Positions 1-9,034 of a DNA stretch of 64,000 bases are shown in pieces. This DNA is from Alloacidobacterium dinghuense (GTDB lineage Bacteria > Acidobacteriota > Terriglobia > Terriglobales > Acidobacteriaceae). Numbering within the stretch: the first letter of the stretch is position 1; every line of letters begins with the position of its first letter. Made by a program: the position numbers and the translations under genes. Location: the NCBI RefSeq assembly GCF_014274465.1, contig NZ_CP060394.1, positions 3,596,001 through 3,660,000 of the forward strand, in the 5' to 3' direction. Below the pieces are notes generated by a model. That model had not been told where the DNA came from. It ran no database searches and saw only the letters and a list, made by a program, of their open reading frames with translations.

Positions 1-1
1 C

Positions 2-91
2 CTGGCGATGGGGTTATGCGTTGCCGTTATTTTCCTGGTGCCAGCCATTCTGCTGATCTGGTTCGCAGAATGGCTGGCGCACCGCATCTAG
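2..91 (+). CDS. C-terminal end of a membrane protein (partial)
   Basis: The window opens inside this gene. The only open plus-strand frame ends at TAG 89-91 and encodes about 29 residues. They are almost all hydrophobic up to a short tail (EWLAHRI), as expected for a last transmembrane helix with a short cytoplasmic end. The family cannot be named from so little. It lies 74 bases upstream of the tRNA-Pro gene and reads in the same direction. Confidence 0.45.
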   Translation: MAMGLCVAVIFLVPAILLIWFAEWLAHRI

Positions 92-165
92 TGCATCGGG
101 AAGAAAGCTAAACATACACGGTCACAGACTGATATGAACTGCGCATACGATACAATGATCAGAGT

Positions 166-242
166 CGGGGCGTAGCGCAGTCTGGTAGCGCATCTGCTTT
201 GGGAGCAGAGGGTCGGGGGTTCGAATCCCTCCGCCCCGACCA
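166..242 (+). tRNA. tRNA-Pro (anticodon TGG)
   Basis: This is a complete 77-base tRNA cloverleaf. The acceptor strands CGGGGCG and CGCCCCG pair over seven bases and are followed by A and an encoded CCA. The anticodon stem TCTGC/GCAGA closes the loop TTTGGGA, giving anticodon TGG at 200-202. The T-loop GTTCGAATC is canonical. A possible -10 box, TACAAT at 151-156, lies just upstream. Confidence 0.97.
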
Positions 243-887
243 ATAAGACGTTTAGTTTCAGTAATTTTTGAGATGTGGATACCATAGCGGATACCGGTTT
301 GCATTAGTCGAAGCGAAGTTAAAGCGAACTCGATGAGTATTCTTGAGACCATTGGAGGGAAGCAATATCACCCCTGTTCGTTTTAGTGTCAACGGTGGGT
401 AAGACTAGGCGCGCTCCATAAGGTACAGATATAAGCAAGTTGATCTGATTGAGGTCAGTCTGGCGGGGCCCTCTAAATGCTATGCAGGATGCGGTCTTCA
501 GGCTGAACGCATTTGCCCTCCACCCCACCTCGAGCTAGAACGACTGCAAGGCCGAGTGATTATTCCCGAATGAATATCTTGTCTCGACCTTGCTAGGCAG
601 AAGCAGAACGAGAGGATTCACTTCTGAGATGTCGGTCGCTCGGCGCGTAGTTCCGTATGCCACCTATCGCTGCGGACCTTATGAATGACGACGACCACAG
701 ATGAGCTTTCATCTCTGGATCGTTGCACTATCAAGAGCGATTTGTCGTGTCATTGGCAGTTGTCGCACCGGCGGCGCGACTTTTTTCAGCAGACCAGTGC
801 GCGGCTGCTGATAGTTCTCCAATCGTAATTGTCATCGCGAAGAGCGCTCCGTCTGCTGCTGGCGCCTTACTCCCCAGCAGTGTGCCC
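243..887. other. No intact gene; lower part may hold more fumC debris
   Basis: No reading frame here has convincing coding character or a recognisable family. From about 720 to 887 the minus strand may carry further unrecognisable remains of the fumarase remnant that begins at 1270, but no clear alignment could be made by eye. No hairpin with a T-tract was found after the tRNA. Confidence 0.4.
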
Positions 888-1270
888 GCAAGTTGGCAGC
901 ATCGGTGGAAATCACCTCATTTACGTTCATCGTTCATGTTGAATTGCGTGCCGCTTCCAGTCATCTAGACGTGTGGGGGGAACACGTCCTGAAGATTGCC
1001 CGCAAGGATTTCATCGCAGACTTGGACGATTAACTTGTGGGGCTGGTCGTCAAGACGTTTTCCGGCGTGATTAGCATTAGCTGCGGCCTTTTTTAGAGTG
1101 GCGTATGCGGCGATCATCTCGCGCGGGATCAGATCTTGTCCGATGCAGAAGTGGTCAAGCGAGCGTTGCATCTGGGCGCCCCACAATGCAGTGCTCGGCA
1201 CTTCAACTGCGCCAATGCTATCGGTTTCCTTCCGACTGTATTGCTCCTTCGACGTACTGATTGCATCCAT
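888..1270 (-). pseudogene. fumC: Class II fumarase remnant (N-terminal third only)
   Basis: The minus-strand frame from ATG 1270 encodes about 100 residues matching the start of class II fumarase: IGAVEVP, then [14 protein letters not shown], then [17 protein letters not shown]. It is interrupted by TAG at 965-967, where the family has Trp before the motif TGSGTQ. The motif continues beyond the stop as TGSGTQFNMN. One base out of frame, NVNEVIS and DAAN are still readable to about 891. The remaining two thirds of the protein, including the active-site SS loop, are absent. An intact class II fumarase is about 460 residues, so this cannot be functional. A nonsense change, a frameshift and a 3' deletion all point to an old pseudogene. 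Confidence 0.85.
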
Positions 1271-1324
1271 CGTTTTCTCCCTTTGGAAACTTCTCTTTCA
1301 GCACAACAATTCAGTTTTTTAACA

Positions 1325-1339
1325 GAGGTTTAAAACCTC
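1325..1339. promoter_or_regulatory. 7-1-7 palindrome upstream of the fumC remnant
   Basis: GAGGTTT and AAACCTC form a perfect inverted repeat around a single A, 55 bases upstream of the remnant's start codon. Its size and place suit a repressor or activator operator. No regulator can be assigned. Confidence 0.3.
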
Positions 1340-1465
1340 CACATGCTCCGTGATCGCCTGTAATGACGCCAATCGGCCCTGCAGCGATTGCAATTCACAT
1401 CCTCAACCCACCTAGTCCTGCTCATCGGGGTTGCGCTCCCTGAAAATCCAGTCGCGTATGTAAGG

Positions 1466-1771
1466 TCAAGCGCATTGGATCGTCACAATGTGCATTCCCA
1501 CACGCAAATATTCGCAGCGTTTAGCGAAGCTGAAGCGGAGTGCTCGCGCAGCCCTGAGCAGGGCTCCGGTAGGGCGTACTTCTTCAACACCTTTAGAGGC
1601 CAGTCCCGCTTGGCGCAGCCAGCTGAAGACGTCTTGATCTGTCTCGAAGAAATCTTCTTTGCCGGAAGGAGTCGGCCATTCCGTGTTCAAAAAGTCCAGA
1701 GCCGAATTGCTTGCGAGGAATACTCCCCTCTTCTCCACTGACCTCGAATTCTTAGACATCAATTCAAGCAT
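1466..1771 (-). pseudogene. ABATE-domain (CGNR-type) regulator remnant
   Basis: The 101-residue minus-strand frame contains SALDFLNTEW, then DVFSWLRQAGL, then ALLRAARALR. These are the landmarks of the ABATE domain that begins CGNR zinc-finger stress regulators. Intact members are about 180-200 residues and end in a CGNR zinc finger, which is missing. After RAARALR the frame loses family resemblance, so a frameshift or deletion near 1540 is likely. Function is presumably lost. The assignment rests on motif memory only. Confidence 0.6.
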
Positions 1772-1829
1772 AGCTTTTCTTGACAGGGTAAACCTCTATG
1801 AGTGATAGAAGCCGGTGTCGGACATAATT

Positions 1830-1976
1830 CAACACCAGAAATTGATGACAACTAATGGTGTTGCGATTTACTTTTTGCACTCGGAAGCAACTGGGTTTGG
1901 TCCCACAATCTGGGAACTCTTTGGCAGTTTTCTGACAGAAAACTACCCAAAGGCCGAAAGACGTTATCGGGCCTTT
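1830..1976 (+). promoter_or_regulatory. Leader with three perfect hairpins before the dehalogenase gene
   Basis: Three separate inverted repeats with perfect 7-bp stems lie in the 200 bases before ATG 2029. They are CAACACC/GGTGTTG (1830-1836 with 1857-1863), AGTTTTC/GAAAACT (1926-1932 with 1938-1944) and AAAGGCC/GGCCTTT (1949-1955 with 1970-1976). None is followed by a clean T-tract, so simple terminators are unlikely. They may be operators or a structured mRNA leader. Confidence 0.35.
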
Positions 1977-2028
1977 GAAGGTCAATCGCTAACAAAAACT
2001 TACCCTTAATAAAACAGGAGAAACCAAC

Positions 2029-2943
2029 ATGAATGAGAAAACAGGAGACGTCAACACAATCTCTCCGACACCCAGGTACCCAAAGCAGAAGCGGAAAGCC
2101 CTCGACCGCGAGATGGCGTACGTGGAAGTGGGACAGGGTGACCCCATCGTTTTCTTGCATGGCAATCCCACATCGTCGTTTCTCTGGCGCAACGTGATAC
2201 CGCACTTGGAACCATTCGGCCGCTGTATCGCTCCCGATCTGATCGGCATGGGCGACTCTGACAAGCTGCCTAACAGTGGCCCCGGCTCATATCGTTTCGT
2301 CGAACAGCGCCGCTATCTTGATGCTTTGCTCGATGCTCTGGATGTGCGCAAGCGGGTGACTCTCGTCATCCATGACTGGGGCTCGGGACTTGGCTTCGAT
2401 TGGGCCAATCGCCACCGCGATGCTGTGCGGGGTATCGCATATATGGAGGCGATCGTAGGGCCGCAAGGCTGGGATCATTGGGACAACATGAACATGCGCC
2501 CGCTCTTGCAAGCGCTTCGTTCCGACGCCGGGGAAAAGATGGTTTTGCAAGAGAACTTCTTCATCGAAAAGATTCTTCCCGGGGCCATCCTGCGTACCCT
2601 GTCCCCCGAGGAGATGACCGAATACCGTCGTCCGTTCGTCGAACCGGGCGAAGGGAGACGGCCCACGCTGACATTTCCCCGAGAGATCCCCATCGAAGGT
2701 GAGCCCGCGGACGTGGCCGAAATCGTGTCCGCTTATGGGGCTTGGTTGGCGAAAAGCAATGTGCCCAAACTTTTCATTAAGGCGGAACCCGGCGCACTCC
2801 TGGCCGTCGGTGCGAATCTCGCTACTGCCCGCTCATGGCCGTCGCAGACTGAGGTTACGGTCAAGGGTGTGCATTTCGTTCAGGAAGATTCGCCGAACGA
2901 GATCGGACAAGCGGTCGCTGAGTGGATGCGGTCCTTGGGCTGA
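2029..2943 (+). CDS. Haloalkane dehalogenase (alpha/beta hydrolase)
   Basis: The 304-residue protein has every catalytic landmark of haloalkane dehalogenases, which hydrolyse carbon-halogen bonds to an alcohol and halide. HGNPTSS carries the halide-binding Asn46. [12 protein letters not shown] gives nucleophile Asp116 and halide-binding Trp117. MEAIV gives catalytic acid Glu140, and [10 protein letters not shown] gives His282. Placing the acid after strand 6 (Glu140) fits subfamily II (DhaA/LinB/DmbA-like). The start is supported by AGGAG nine bases upstream. The first 28 residues are an extra basic stretch before the conserved core, with no clear signal peptide. It stands alone among broken genes, suggesting an acquired or selectively retained gene. 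Natural substrate is unknown. Confidence 0.93.
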   Translation: MNEKTGDVNTISPTPRYPKQKRKALDREMAYVEVGQGDPIVFLHGNPTSSFLWRNVIPHLEPFGRCIAPDLIGMGDSDKLPNSGPGSYRFVEQRRYLDALLDALDVRKRVTLVIHDWGSGLGFDWANRHRDAVRGIAYMEAIVGPQGWDHWDNMNMRPLLQALRSDAGEKMVLQENFFIEKILPGAILRTLSPEEMTEYRRPFVEPGEGRRPTLTFPREIPIEGEPADVAEIVSAYGAWLAKSNVPKLFIKAEPGALLAVGANLATARSWPSQTEVTVKGVHFVQEDSPNEIGQAVAEWMRSLG

Positions 2944-3113
2944 CAGCAGCGAATCTGTCAGTCCGCAATGCGATTGGCAGATTCGCTTCAAATACTCGAC
3001 ACCGGACATTTCGCGCTGGAAGAGGATCTCGACTTCATTCGGAAAAAGATGAATCAGTTTCTTGCCCAATTTTTTCAAGGTATGAGAAGAGTTTCTCACT
3101 TGAACACAACCGA

Positions 3114-3238
3114 ATGAAAGGATTAACCGTGGGATTTCAAAAAAATGCAACCGTGGTTTTTGTTCATGGCGCTTGGGCCGACGGGTCCAGTTGGGGCACA
3201 GTTATTAATGGTGTTGCAAAAGCCGGGCACAGAATATC
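3114..3238 (+). pseudogene. Alpha/beta hydrolase N-terminal fragment
   Basis: From ATG 3114 about 35 residues match the start of the small esterase-type alpha/beta hydrolases: ATVVFVHGAWADGSSWG, followed by INGVAKAGH. The similarity stops near 3230 where the sequence runs into the leader of the next gene. The nucleophile elbow and the catalytic Asp and His are absent. This is a truncated remnant about 170 bases downstream of the dehalogenase. Confidence 0.75.
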
Positions 3239-3268
3239 CCGGACCCAAAACGGCAATGGAGAGTTTCC

Positions 3269-3709
3269 ATGGAAACAGCAACGTTATCAGTTGAAGTCAT
3301 TACATTGCCAGTGAGCAATGTCGACCGCGCTCTGCGGTTCTACGTCGATCAAGTCGGCTTCGCCCTGGACGTCGATTATTCGCCGAACAACACATTTCGA
3401 GTTGTGCAGCTTACGCCTCCTGGCTCTAGCTGCTCCATTCAGATTGGGATCGGCCTGAATGATGCCCCCATAGGTTCACTCCGCGGGCTTTATCTTGTCG
3501 TGACAGGTATCGACGCTGCACGGAGATTTCTGCTCGAACGGGGAGTTGAGGTCGGTGAGATCCGGCACAAGACACCGTCCGGAGCCTGGGATGGAGGGTT
3601 CGCACCGGGCCTTGATCCCGCGCGAGGAGATTACGCCAGCTTTGCCAGGTTTTCCGACCCAGACGGCAATGGCTGGATGCTACAGGAACGAGGATATCGT
3701 CGAACGTAG
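3269..3709 (+). CDS. VOC-family (glyoxalase/dioxygenase fold) protein
   Basis: The 146-residue protein has the single-unit vicinal-oxygen-chelate layout. It opens with ITLPVSNVDRALRFYVDQVGF, has a central LYLVVTGIDAARRFLLERG, and closes with ARFSDPDGNGWMLQERG. FSDPDGN-W is the usual last strand. The N-terminal metal-ligand position holds a threonine/leucine context rather than His, so metal binding is uncertain. GGAGAG six bases before ATG 3269 supports the start. Such proteins act as glyoxalases, dioxygenases or resistance binding proteins, and the substrate cannot be told here. Confidence 0.88.
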   Translation: METATLSVEVITLPVSNVDRALRFYVDQVGFALDVDYSPNNTFRVVQLTPPGSSCSIQIGIGLNDAPIGSLRGLYLVVTGIDAARRFLLERGVEVGEIRHKTPSGAWDGGFAPGLDPARGDYASFARFSDPDGNGWMLQERGYRRT

Positions 3710-3854
3710 TCTTGGAGGCTCGAAGTGAATAACATCGCAAAAGTGCAGTCACTCTGTTTGCGCCCCGCAATTTCGCGGATGGGACGCTAAGGTTGGCTGT
3801 TCGTGCCCGAAGTGTAGCATTTAGCTTGTTTAGTTAAACCATAGGAGATGAGCA

Positions 3855-4728
3855 ATGGGATTGTCTTGGCAACAAGGTCCGCTTTCGCCCGGAGCAATCG
3901 GCCGGTTCCTCGTTCCGGAACCGCTGCCTGAGAGGCTCCTGTATGTCGAACGGCTACGTCGCCGCATGCGCGTCCGTTTCGCCGGAACTTGGATTGCCGA
4001 TAGCGAGCAGGTCCTTGTGCTCTTCGAGCCCGACCGCTATCCGGTGGCCTATTTCCCAGAGACCGATATTGTTCCAAGTACCATCGAGCTGACCGAGCAT
4101 TCCACTCGACACCGCGACCTCGGGCCTACGTCCTGGTACACCGTCCGCGCGGGAAAAAAACGCACCCCGAGCGGCGTGGAAACACGCGAAGCTGCCCAGC
4201 TACGCGAGCGAGTTGCAGGGACGGGTCGCGTTCGCGTGGCCGGCCATGGACGCCTTCTACGAAGAGGACGAACGGATCATGGGTCATGCCGCCGACAGCT
4301 ATCACCGCATCGACATCCGCCAATCTTCACGCAACCTCGTTGTTCGCCATCACGACCGCGTGGTCGCCGACACCAAGCGGCCGATGGTCCTGTATGAATC
4401 CGGCTTTGCGCCACGCTGGTACGTTCCGCGTGCCGACATCGATGAGTCCGCGCTGACAGCTGTAGAACATCGAACCTTCTGCCCGTATAAAGGGCTCTGC
4501 AGCTACTACAACATCGACGACGCAAGGCTTGCAGCGTGGTCGTATCCTGATGCCTATCCTGAAGTCGGCCGCATTTCCAACCTTGTGTCGTTCGAGCCTG
4601 ATATCGTCTCGGTGCAGCTCGATGGCAAGCAGCTCCATTTGGAGCCGGGTCAGACTGTGATTCCGCACGGCCCCGATCGCGAGCTCACCGTTGACGAGGC
4701 ATCCGAACGCCGACAACACGAAAATTGA
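3855..4728 (+). pseudogene. Two-domain DUF427 protein, split by a single-base frameshift
   Basis: AGGAG precedes ATG 3855. The first frame carries one DUF427 unit (RVRFAGTWIADSEQVLVLFE, then PVAYFPETDI, then GPTSWYTVRAG). The second unit continues one frame later (FAWPAMDAFYEEDERIMGH, KRPMVLYESGFAPRWYVP, TFCPYKGLCSYYNI). The break falls in a run of seven A at 4154-4160. Removing one A restores a continuous protein of about 290 residues ending at 4728. DUF427 proteins have a beta-tent-like fold and no settled biochemical role. The single homopolymer indel means this could be a very recent mutation or a sequencing error rather than an old pseudogene. Confidence 0.85.
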
Positions 4729-4766
4729 AGACGGGGTGGTAATCGGCCCCCACCAAACGGAGCGGC

Positions 4767-6529
4767 ATGGCTCGACTACTATCGGTGAACGTCGGACTTC
4801 CGCGCGACATTGAATGGAAAGGCCGGACTGTGCACACGGGGATATGGAAGGACCCGGTGCATGGCCGCTGTCGCGTCGGCCGGTTGAACCTGGAGGGAGA
4901 CGGTCAAGGTGATCTTGCCGGGCATGGGGGTGAGCAGCGAGCGGTCTTCGTCTACCAGATCGAATCCTATCGCTACTGGCAGCAGCAGCTGAACAGAGCC
5001 GATTTCGTTTACGGGCAGTTCGGCGAGAACTTCACGATCGAAGGATTGACAGACGATGCCGTGTGCATAGGTGATCGTTATCAGATCGGCAGCGCACTGT
5101 TCGAGGTCACTCAACCTCGCGTTACCTGTTATCGCGTCGGCATTCGGATGAGCGAGCCGCGGATGCCGGCATTGCTGACATCCAGCGGACGGCCCGGGTT
5201 CTATTTCCGCGTTCTGCGCGAAGGTGAGGTGGGCGCCGGCGACGAAATGGTGAAGGCAGGAGAGGCGGATGCGCGAATGACGGTCGCAGAGATCAACGCC
5301 CTTCTTTATTCGCCGAATCATCCACGCGAACGACTCGATCGCGCTTTACGAATCAAAGCGCTTTCGCCGGGATGGCGGTCATCGTTCGAGGCGTTATTGC
5401 AGAACCAAATGATGGGAGCGGAGAGTGGGAACGCGGGGCTCGCACCGGCAGCCGCGTCCCATCCGGTCGCACCAGGATTTCGGCTGCTCGCGGTGATGGC
5501 GATCGATCAGGAGTCCGCAGACGTCATCTCGCTGACGATGCAGAGCGCGGACGGTCAGCCCCTGCCAACGGCTCTGCCAGGGCAGTACGTGGTCTTGCGT
5601 CTTCCGCGCGCCACAGGCGGACCGCCACTTTTTCGCAGCTACTCCCTTTCCGGACCCGTCTCGACGGGGCGCTATCGAATCAGCGTGAAGATCGAGCCGA
5701 ATGGGGCGGCTGGACCTTACCTGCGGGAGCATGTCCGGGTGGGCGATGTTCTCGATGTCAGTTCTCCGCGCGGAAGTTTCATTCTGCAGTCGGGAGAGCG
5801 GCCGGTGGTGCTGCTCAGCGCGGAATCGGGTCGACGCCTGTTCTGGCGATGCTGTACGCGCTGGCGGGAGCCCGCTCGACGCGACAGGTTTTGTGGGTGC
5901 ACGCGGCCCGCAATCAACAGCATCATCCATTCGGGGCCGAAGTCCGCCGCCTCATGCTCACGCTCACGCACGGCCGCAGTTATGTTTGTTACAGCAAGCC
6001 GGGCTCGAGCGACAAGAAGGGCGAGGATTTCGACGCTGCCGGTCACCTGTCGCAATCGGTCTTCGACGAGGTCGGTGTACCACGGGAGGCGGATGTCTAC
6101 ATCTGCGGACCGACTGGCTTCATGGCTGAGATGAAAGCGGCGCTCACAACCTTTGGCGTGGCGCCGGAGCGGATTCACGTCGAAATTTTTAACGGCAGCG
6201 AGGCGATGACACCTGGTGTCGTCGGTACAACAACGCGAGCTCCGCATCTTCCCAAGGGCGAGGCCGACACCGGTCCGCTGGTGTCGTTCGCGCGCAGCGG
6301 CATCGCTGCACACTGGAATGCCTCGGTCTACCAGAGCATTTTGGAACTGGCGGAGGCGTGCGACGTACCGGTCCGTTGGTCGTGCCGTACCGGTGTTTGT
6401 CACAACTGTGAGAGCGGTTTGGCTTCGGGGGCGGTCGTCTACGGACCGGAGCCACTCGACAAGCCCGCTGATGGCAACGTTCTCGTTTGCTGCTCCCAAC
6501 CGATAAGCGACGTCGTCATCGATTTGTGA
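4767..6529 (+). pseudogene. MOSC-ferredoxin reductase-2Fe2S ferredoxin fusion, frameshifted
   Basis: The 5' part encodes an N-terminal MOSC domain (GDLAGHGGEQRAVFVYQ; QFGENFTIEGL; a Cys in PRVTCYRVG), the short helical domain seen in YiiM-like proteins, and the start of an FAD/NAD reductase (LPGQYVVLRLPR, LFRSYSLSG). Near 5819-5823 the frame shifts by a missing base. Adding one G restores LLSAGIGSTPVLAMLYAL. The second frame completes the NAD-binding half (VYICGPTGFM) and a plant-type 2Fe-2S domain with Cys ligands in SCRTGVCHNC and a later VCCSQP. The whole would be about 587 residues. MOSC proteins handle molybdenum-cofactor sulfur or reduce N-hydroxylated compounds. It follows the DUF427 gene closely, likely one transcript. 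Confidence 0.88.
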
Positions 6530-6571
6530 AGCGCGACCGAGATCGATTTCTCAGGCGGTTGACTCGATCCT

Positions 6572-7115
6572 TCACAATAGCTCGCATGGAGTCCAGGAGG
6601 GAGCGCACCAGTCACCGCCAGGGGCGGCGTCTGGCCGCAAATGGAAGATCAGGGCGGCGCATATCAGACCGAACCCGACGCGCGGCGCGACGAAGGCAAC
6701 CAGCATAGCGGTCGTTAAGCTCAGAAGGACACCGAGTGATCGGCGCCTTGCCAAGCGCCGCGTATCCTCGGACACCTGCGTCGCGTGCGCGGGCTAAAAT
6801 TTCGTGCTCGAAGGCATTGTATGCAATGTCGATGCACACGAATAGTCCTGCGTAAAACACTACGGGGACGACGCGAGCTGGGTACGCGCAATCCACGCGG
6901 TCGCAAAGGGCAGGAGCGATACCATGAAAAGATGGACGAAGTTGATCCGTATCAATTTCAGCGATGGAGCAACTGCGAACCGCATAAGGTAATGGTGGTT
7001 TATCCAAATAATGGCGATGAAGAGATTACTCGCCACGTAGGTGATGGCCGTTGGCCATAGAGGCAGAAGATCCGAGAACGCCGGCTGATCCGGTGCTTTG
7101 AGCTCCGGGAATCAA
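6572..7115 (-). pseudogene. TMEM175-family (DUF1211) membrane protein remnant
   Basis: Three minus-strand frames together give the TMEM175/DUF1211 layout. From about 7090 one reads LLPLWPTAITYVASNLF, IAIIWINHHYLMRFA, then NFVHLFMVSLLPFATAWI. After a stop the next frame gives VVFYAGLFVCIDIAYNAF, and a third gives LLSLTTAMLVAFVAPRVGF. The NHH-L and FVHLF...PFATAW blocks are characteristic of this potassium-channel-like family. The conserved N-terminal helix with the RxxxFSDG signature is missing. At least two indels are present. This is clearly a decayed gene. Confidence 0.8.
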
Positions 7116-7165
7116 ATCCCAGCGTCAATTAGCAGTCGCGGCCACGCCGGCCCTCGGAGCCGCCC

Positions 7166-7640
7166 ATGTACCCACTAGAGAACTTTGCACGTGACCTGTA
7201 CCGCGCCATGCGCCAATTAATCAGGTCGCGCGAATTTGCCTCGATGGCCATCCTTACCCTGGCCTTCGGCATCAGCGCAAACTTTGCTATCTTCAGCATC
7301 GTCAAAGCGGTACTCTTGCGCCCACTCCCTTACCGGCATCCTGAACGCTTGTCGTGGCAGAAGACGTCGCCCATCGCGACTCAGGCGCATACTTCAACAC
7401 CTATCGCGAATTCGATGCTTGCGGCAACAGAACCGCAGCTTTGAAAAGCTCGCGGCTCTCACCTGGTCAACGGGCCCCACGATGCTTCTGTGGCAAGGAA
7501 ACCGATCGATGTGCTCACCATTCCCGCCAGCGTCGACTTCTTCGGATCGAGATCGACAGGCCTCCGAACTATCCGATGCCAATGGCATCGAATTGCGTCC
7601 CGCTGGTTTTGAAAAATCGATAACACTCGCGACCGTTATT
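7166..7640 (+). pseudogene. ADOP/MacB-type permease remnant (N-terminal part)
   Basis: The first frame from ATG 7166 has the N-terminus typical of acidobacterial MacB/FtsX permeases: MRQLIRSREFASMAILTLAF, then NFAIFSIVKAVLLRPLPY. The sequence then drops through at least two frames, with AYFNTYREFDA in one and RQQNRSFEKLAALTW in the next. Similarity ends by about 7640. Intact members are about 800 residues, so most of the gene is gone. Compare the open copy starting at 63095. Confidence 0.82.
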
Positions 7641-7854
7641 CGGGAGTAGACGTTGGGAATTGCGCTGTCTTGAGATCGTCAGGTCCGGTATCGATGCCGC
7701 AAACAAACTTGGTTCCATCTGCTTCAATGCCGCCAAACATGTTCTTGAATATATATCGGCAGCCGTCCACACACCTACGCCCTCAATGGACGCGTACCAC
7801 TCACGGACGCGCGCGCGTAAGCAAGCGCTCCCAACCCGCTTCACCGGGAGCGAA

Positions 7855-9012
7855 TTACGAGTTCAATTCGCTCAGCCTCTTACCTACCGCGCCGGGTCCG
7901 AAATTGATATGAGCGTCCTTAATCGATAATCCGACTACTTCGATACGCTTCAGGTCTCGTGTTCCGATTCCGGCATCTTCTGCGAGACGCAGCGAGTTGT
8001 CACCTCGGATGAACGGAGACGTGCCGCGCTCCGCATACGGATCGTAGCCCATCACTGCCATCCCGACAGCGTCCACACAGACGGCGTTGCGCCCGGCAAT
8101 GATCACGCCCGGTGTCATCTTTTCCAGGCCAGGAAGCCATGGACCTTCCCCTCCCCGCACTGTCTCGACGCCATCCACGATGGCGATATCAACTGGCCGA
8201 ATACCGTTCTGGTCAACCAGAATGCGCGGAACCCGATAGCCCGGATCGCGCGGCGAATCAGGATGCAACTCGGCATCTACTCCCGAGGGTGCAGGCGTCG
8301 TTCCATCGTGCAGCACAGCTCCGCGCTCTTTCGTCGGCCGCTCGTTCCCACTAGGTCCGCAGTCCCCACCATAGAGCGAGCAGGGCGTGTTACCGAAGTT
8401 GTTCTTCATCGTCATGGTCACGCCTGCAATCCAATGGTTCTTCAGCTTCGCCATCGAAGCGTACACGTCGCACTGATAGAACGCCGGGTTGAGGTGGTAT
8501 GCCGGATAGGCGTACCCGCCCCAGGGCACCTTCATGCGCACATATTGCTTGTAGTTGCCCAGGTTCTGCACGTTTTCCCAAACCACCTGCACGCCCATGT
8601 TGTTAATCGCGTTTACGTCCAAGCCGTAGCGTGCCCACAACGAGAGATCCTGATCGGCCGGGAAGAAGCTTTCAATCATGCGAACGCGCCGCGCACCTGC
8701 CTTGGCAAACAGATACACTGTCGCCGCCACCGACTGCGGATTCGTCCGATAAGGAAGCTCAGGCGTCAGCGGAAAGTTCTTCGGATTTCCCGTGAGATTT
8801 AGCTTGAGCGCAACGGTCTTTCCGCGCACCAACTTTTCGATCCCGCCGATTTGATCGAACGCAAGAGAGAGTGCCTGCGCATACTGCGCGTAATCATGGC
8901 AACGCACGATCGCAACCCGGCTCGCTGGAGCCTCGGCCTTCATCAGCTTCGGCATGCAAAGTGCTGCAAGCGTTGCAGCACCGGTGGTGGCCAGCATCTC
9001 CCGTCTGTTCAT
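7855..9012 (-). CDS. DUF362-domain protein with Tat-like signal
   Basis: The 385-residue protein begins MNRREMLATTGAATLAALCM, a twin-Arg signal followed by a short hydrophobic stretch and an Ala-rich cleavage region, so export is likely. The rest matches DUF362: KTVALKLNLTG near the start, then ASMAKLKNHWIAGVTMTMKN in the middle, and VDIAIVDGVETVRGGEGPW with AVCVDAVGMAVMGYDP near the end. The family is often linked to iron-sulfur proteins but has no proven reaction, and no Cys-rich ferredoxin motif is seen here. GGAGG about 11 bases before ATG supports the start. It is divergent from the broken isomerase gene at 9035. Confidence 0.88.
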   Translation of the reverse strand: MNRREMLATTGAATLAALCMPKLMKAEAPASRVAIVRCHDYAQYAQALSLAFDQIGGIEKLVRGKTVALKLNLTGNPKNFPLTPELPYRTNPQSVAATVYLFAKAGARRVRMIESFFPADQDLSLWARYGLDVNAINNMGVQVVWENVQNLGNYKQYVRMKVPWGGYAYPAYHLNPAFYQCDVYASMAKLKNHWIAGVTMTMKNNFGNTPCSLYGGDCGPSGNERPTKERGAVLHDGTTPAPSGVDAELHPDSPRDPGYRVPRILVDQNGIRPVDIAIVDGVETVRGGEGPWLPGLEKMTPGVIIAGRNAVCVDAVGMAVMGYDPYAERGTSPFIRGDNSLRLAEDAGIGTRDLKRIEVVGLSIKDAHINFGPGAVGKRLSELNS

Positions 9013-9034
9013 GTCTTCCCGCCTCCTCAGCGCT

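Noticed and set aside
88-352. Minus-strand open frames over the tRNA (one with GAEGFEPPT)
   Set aside because: This peptide is the well-known false translation of a tRNA gene's reverse strand. The tRNA fold explains the sequence.
723-968. Plus-strand 81-codon frame
   Set aside because: It is antisense to and beyond the fumC remnant, and shows no motif of its own.
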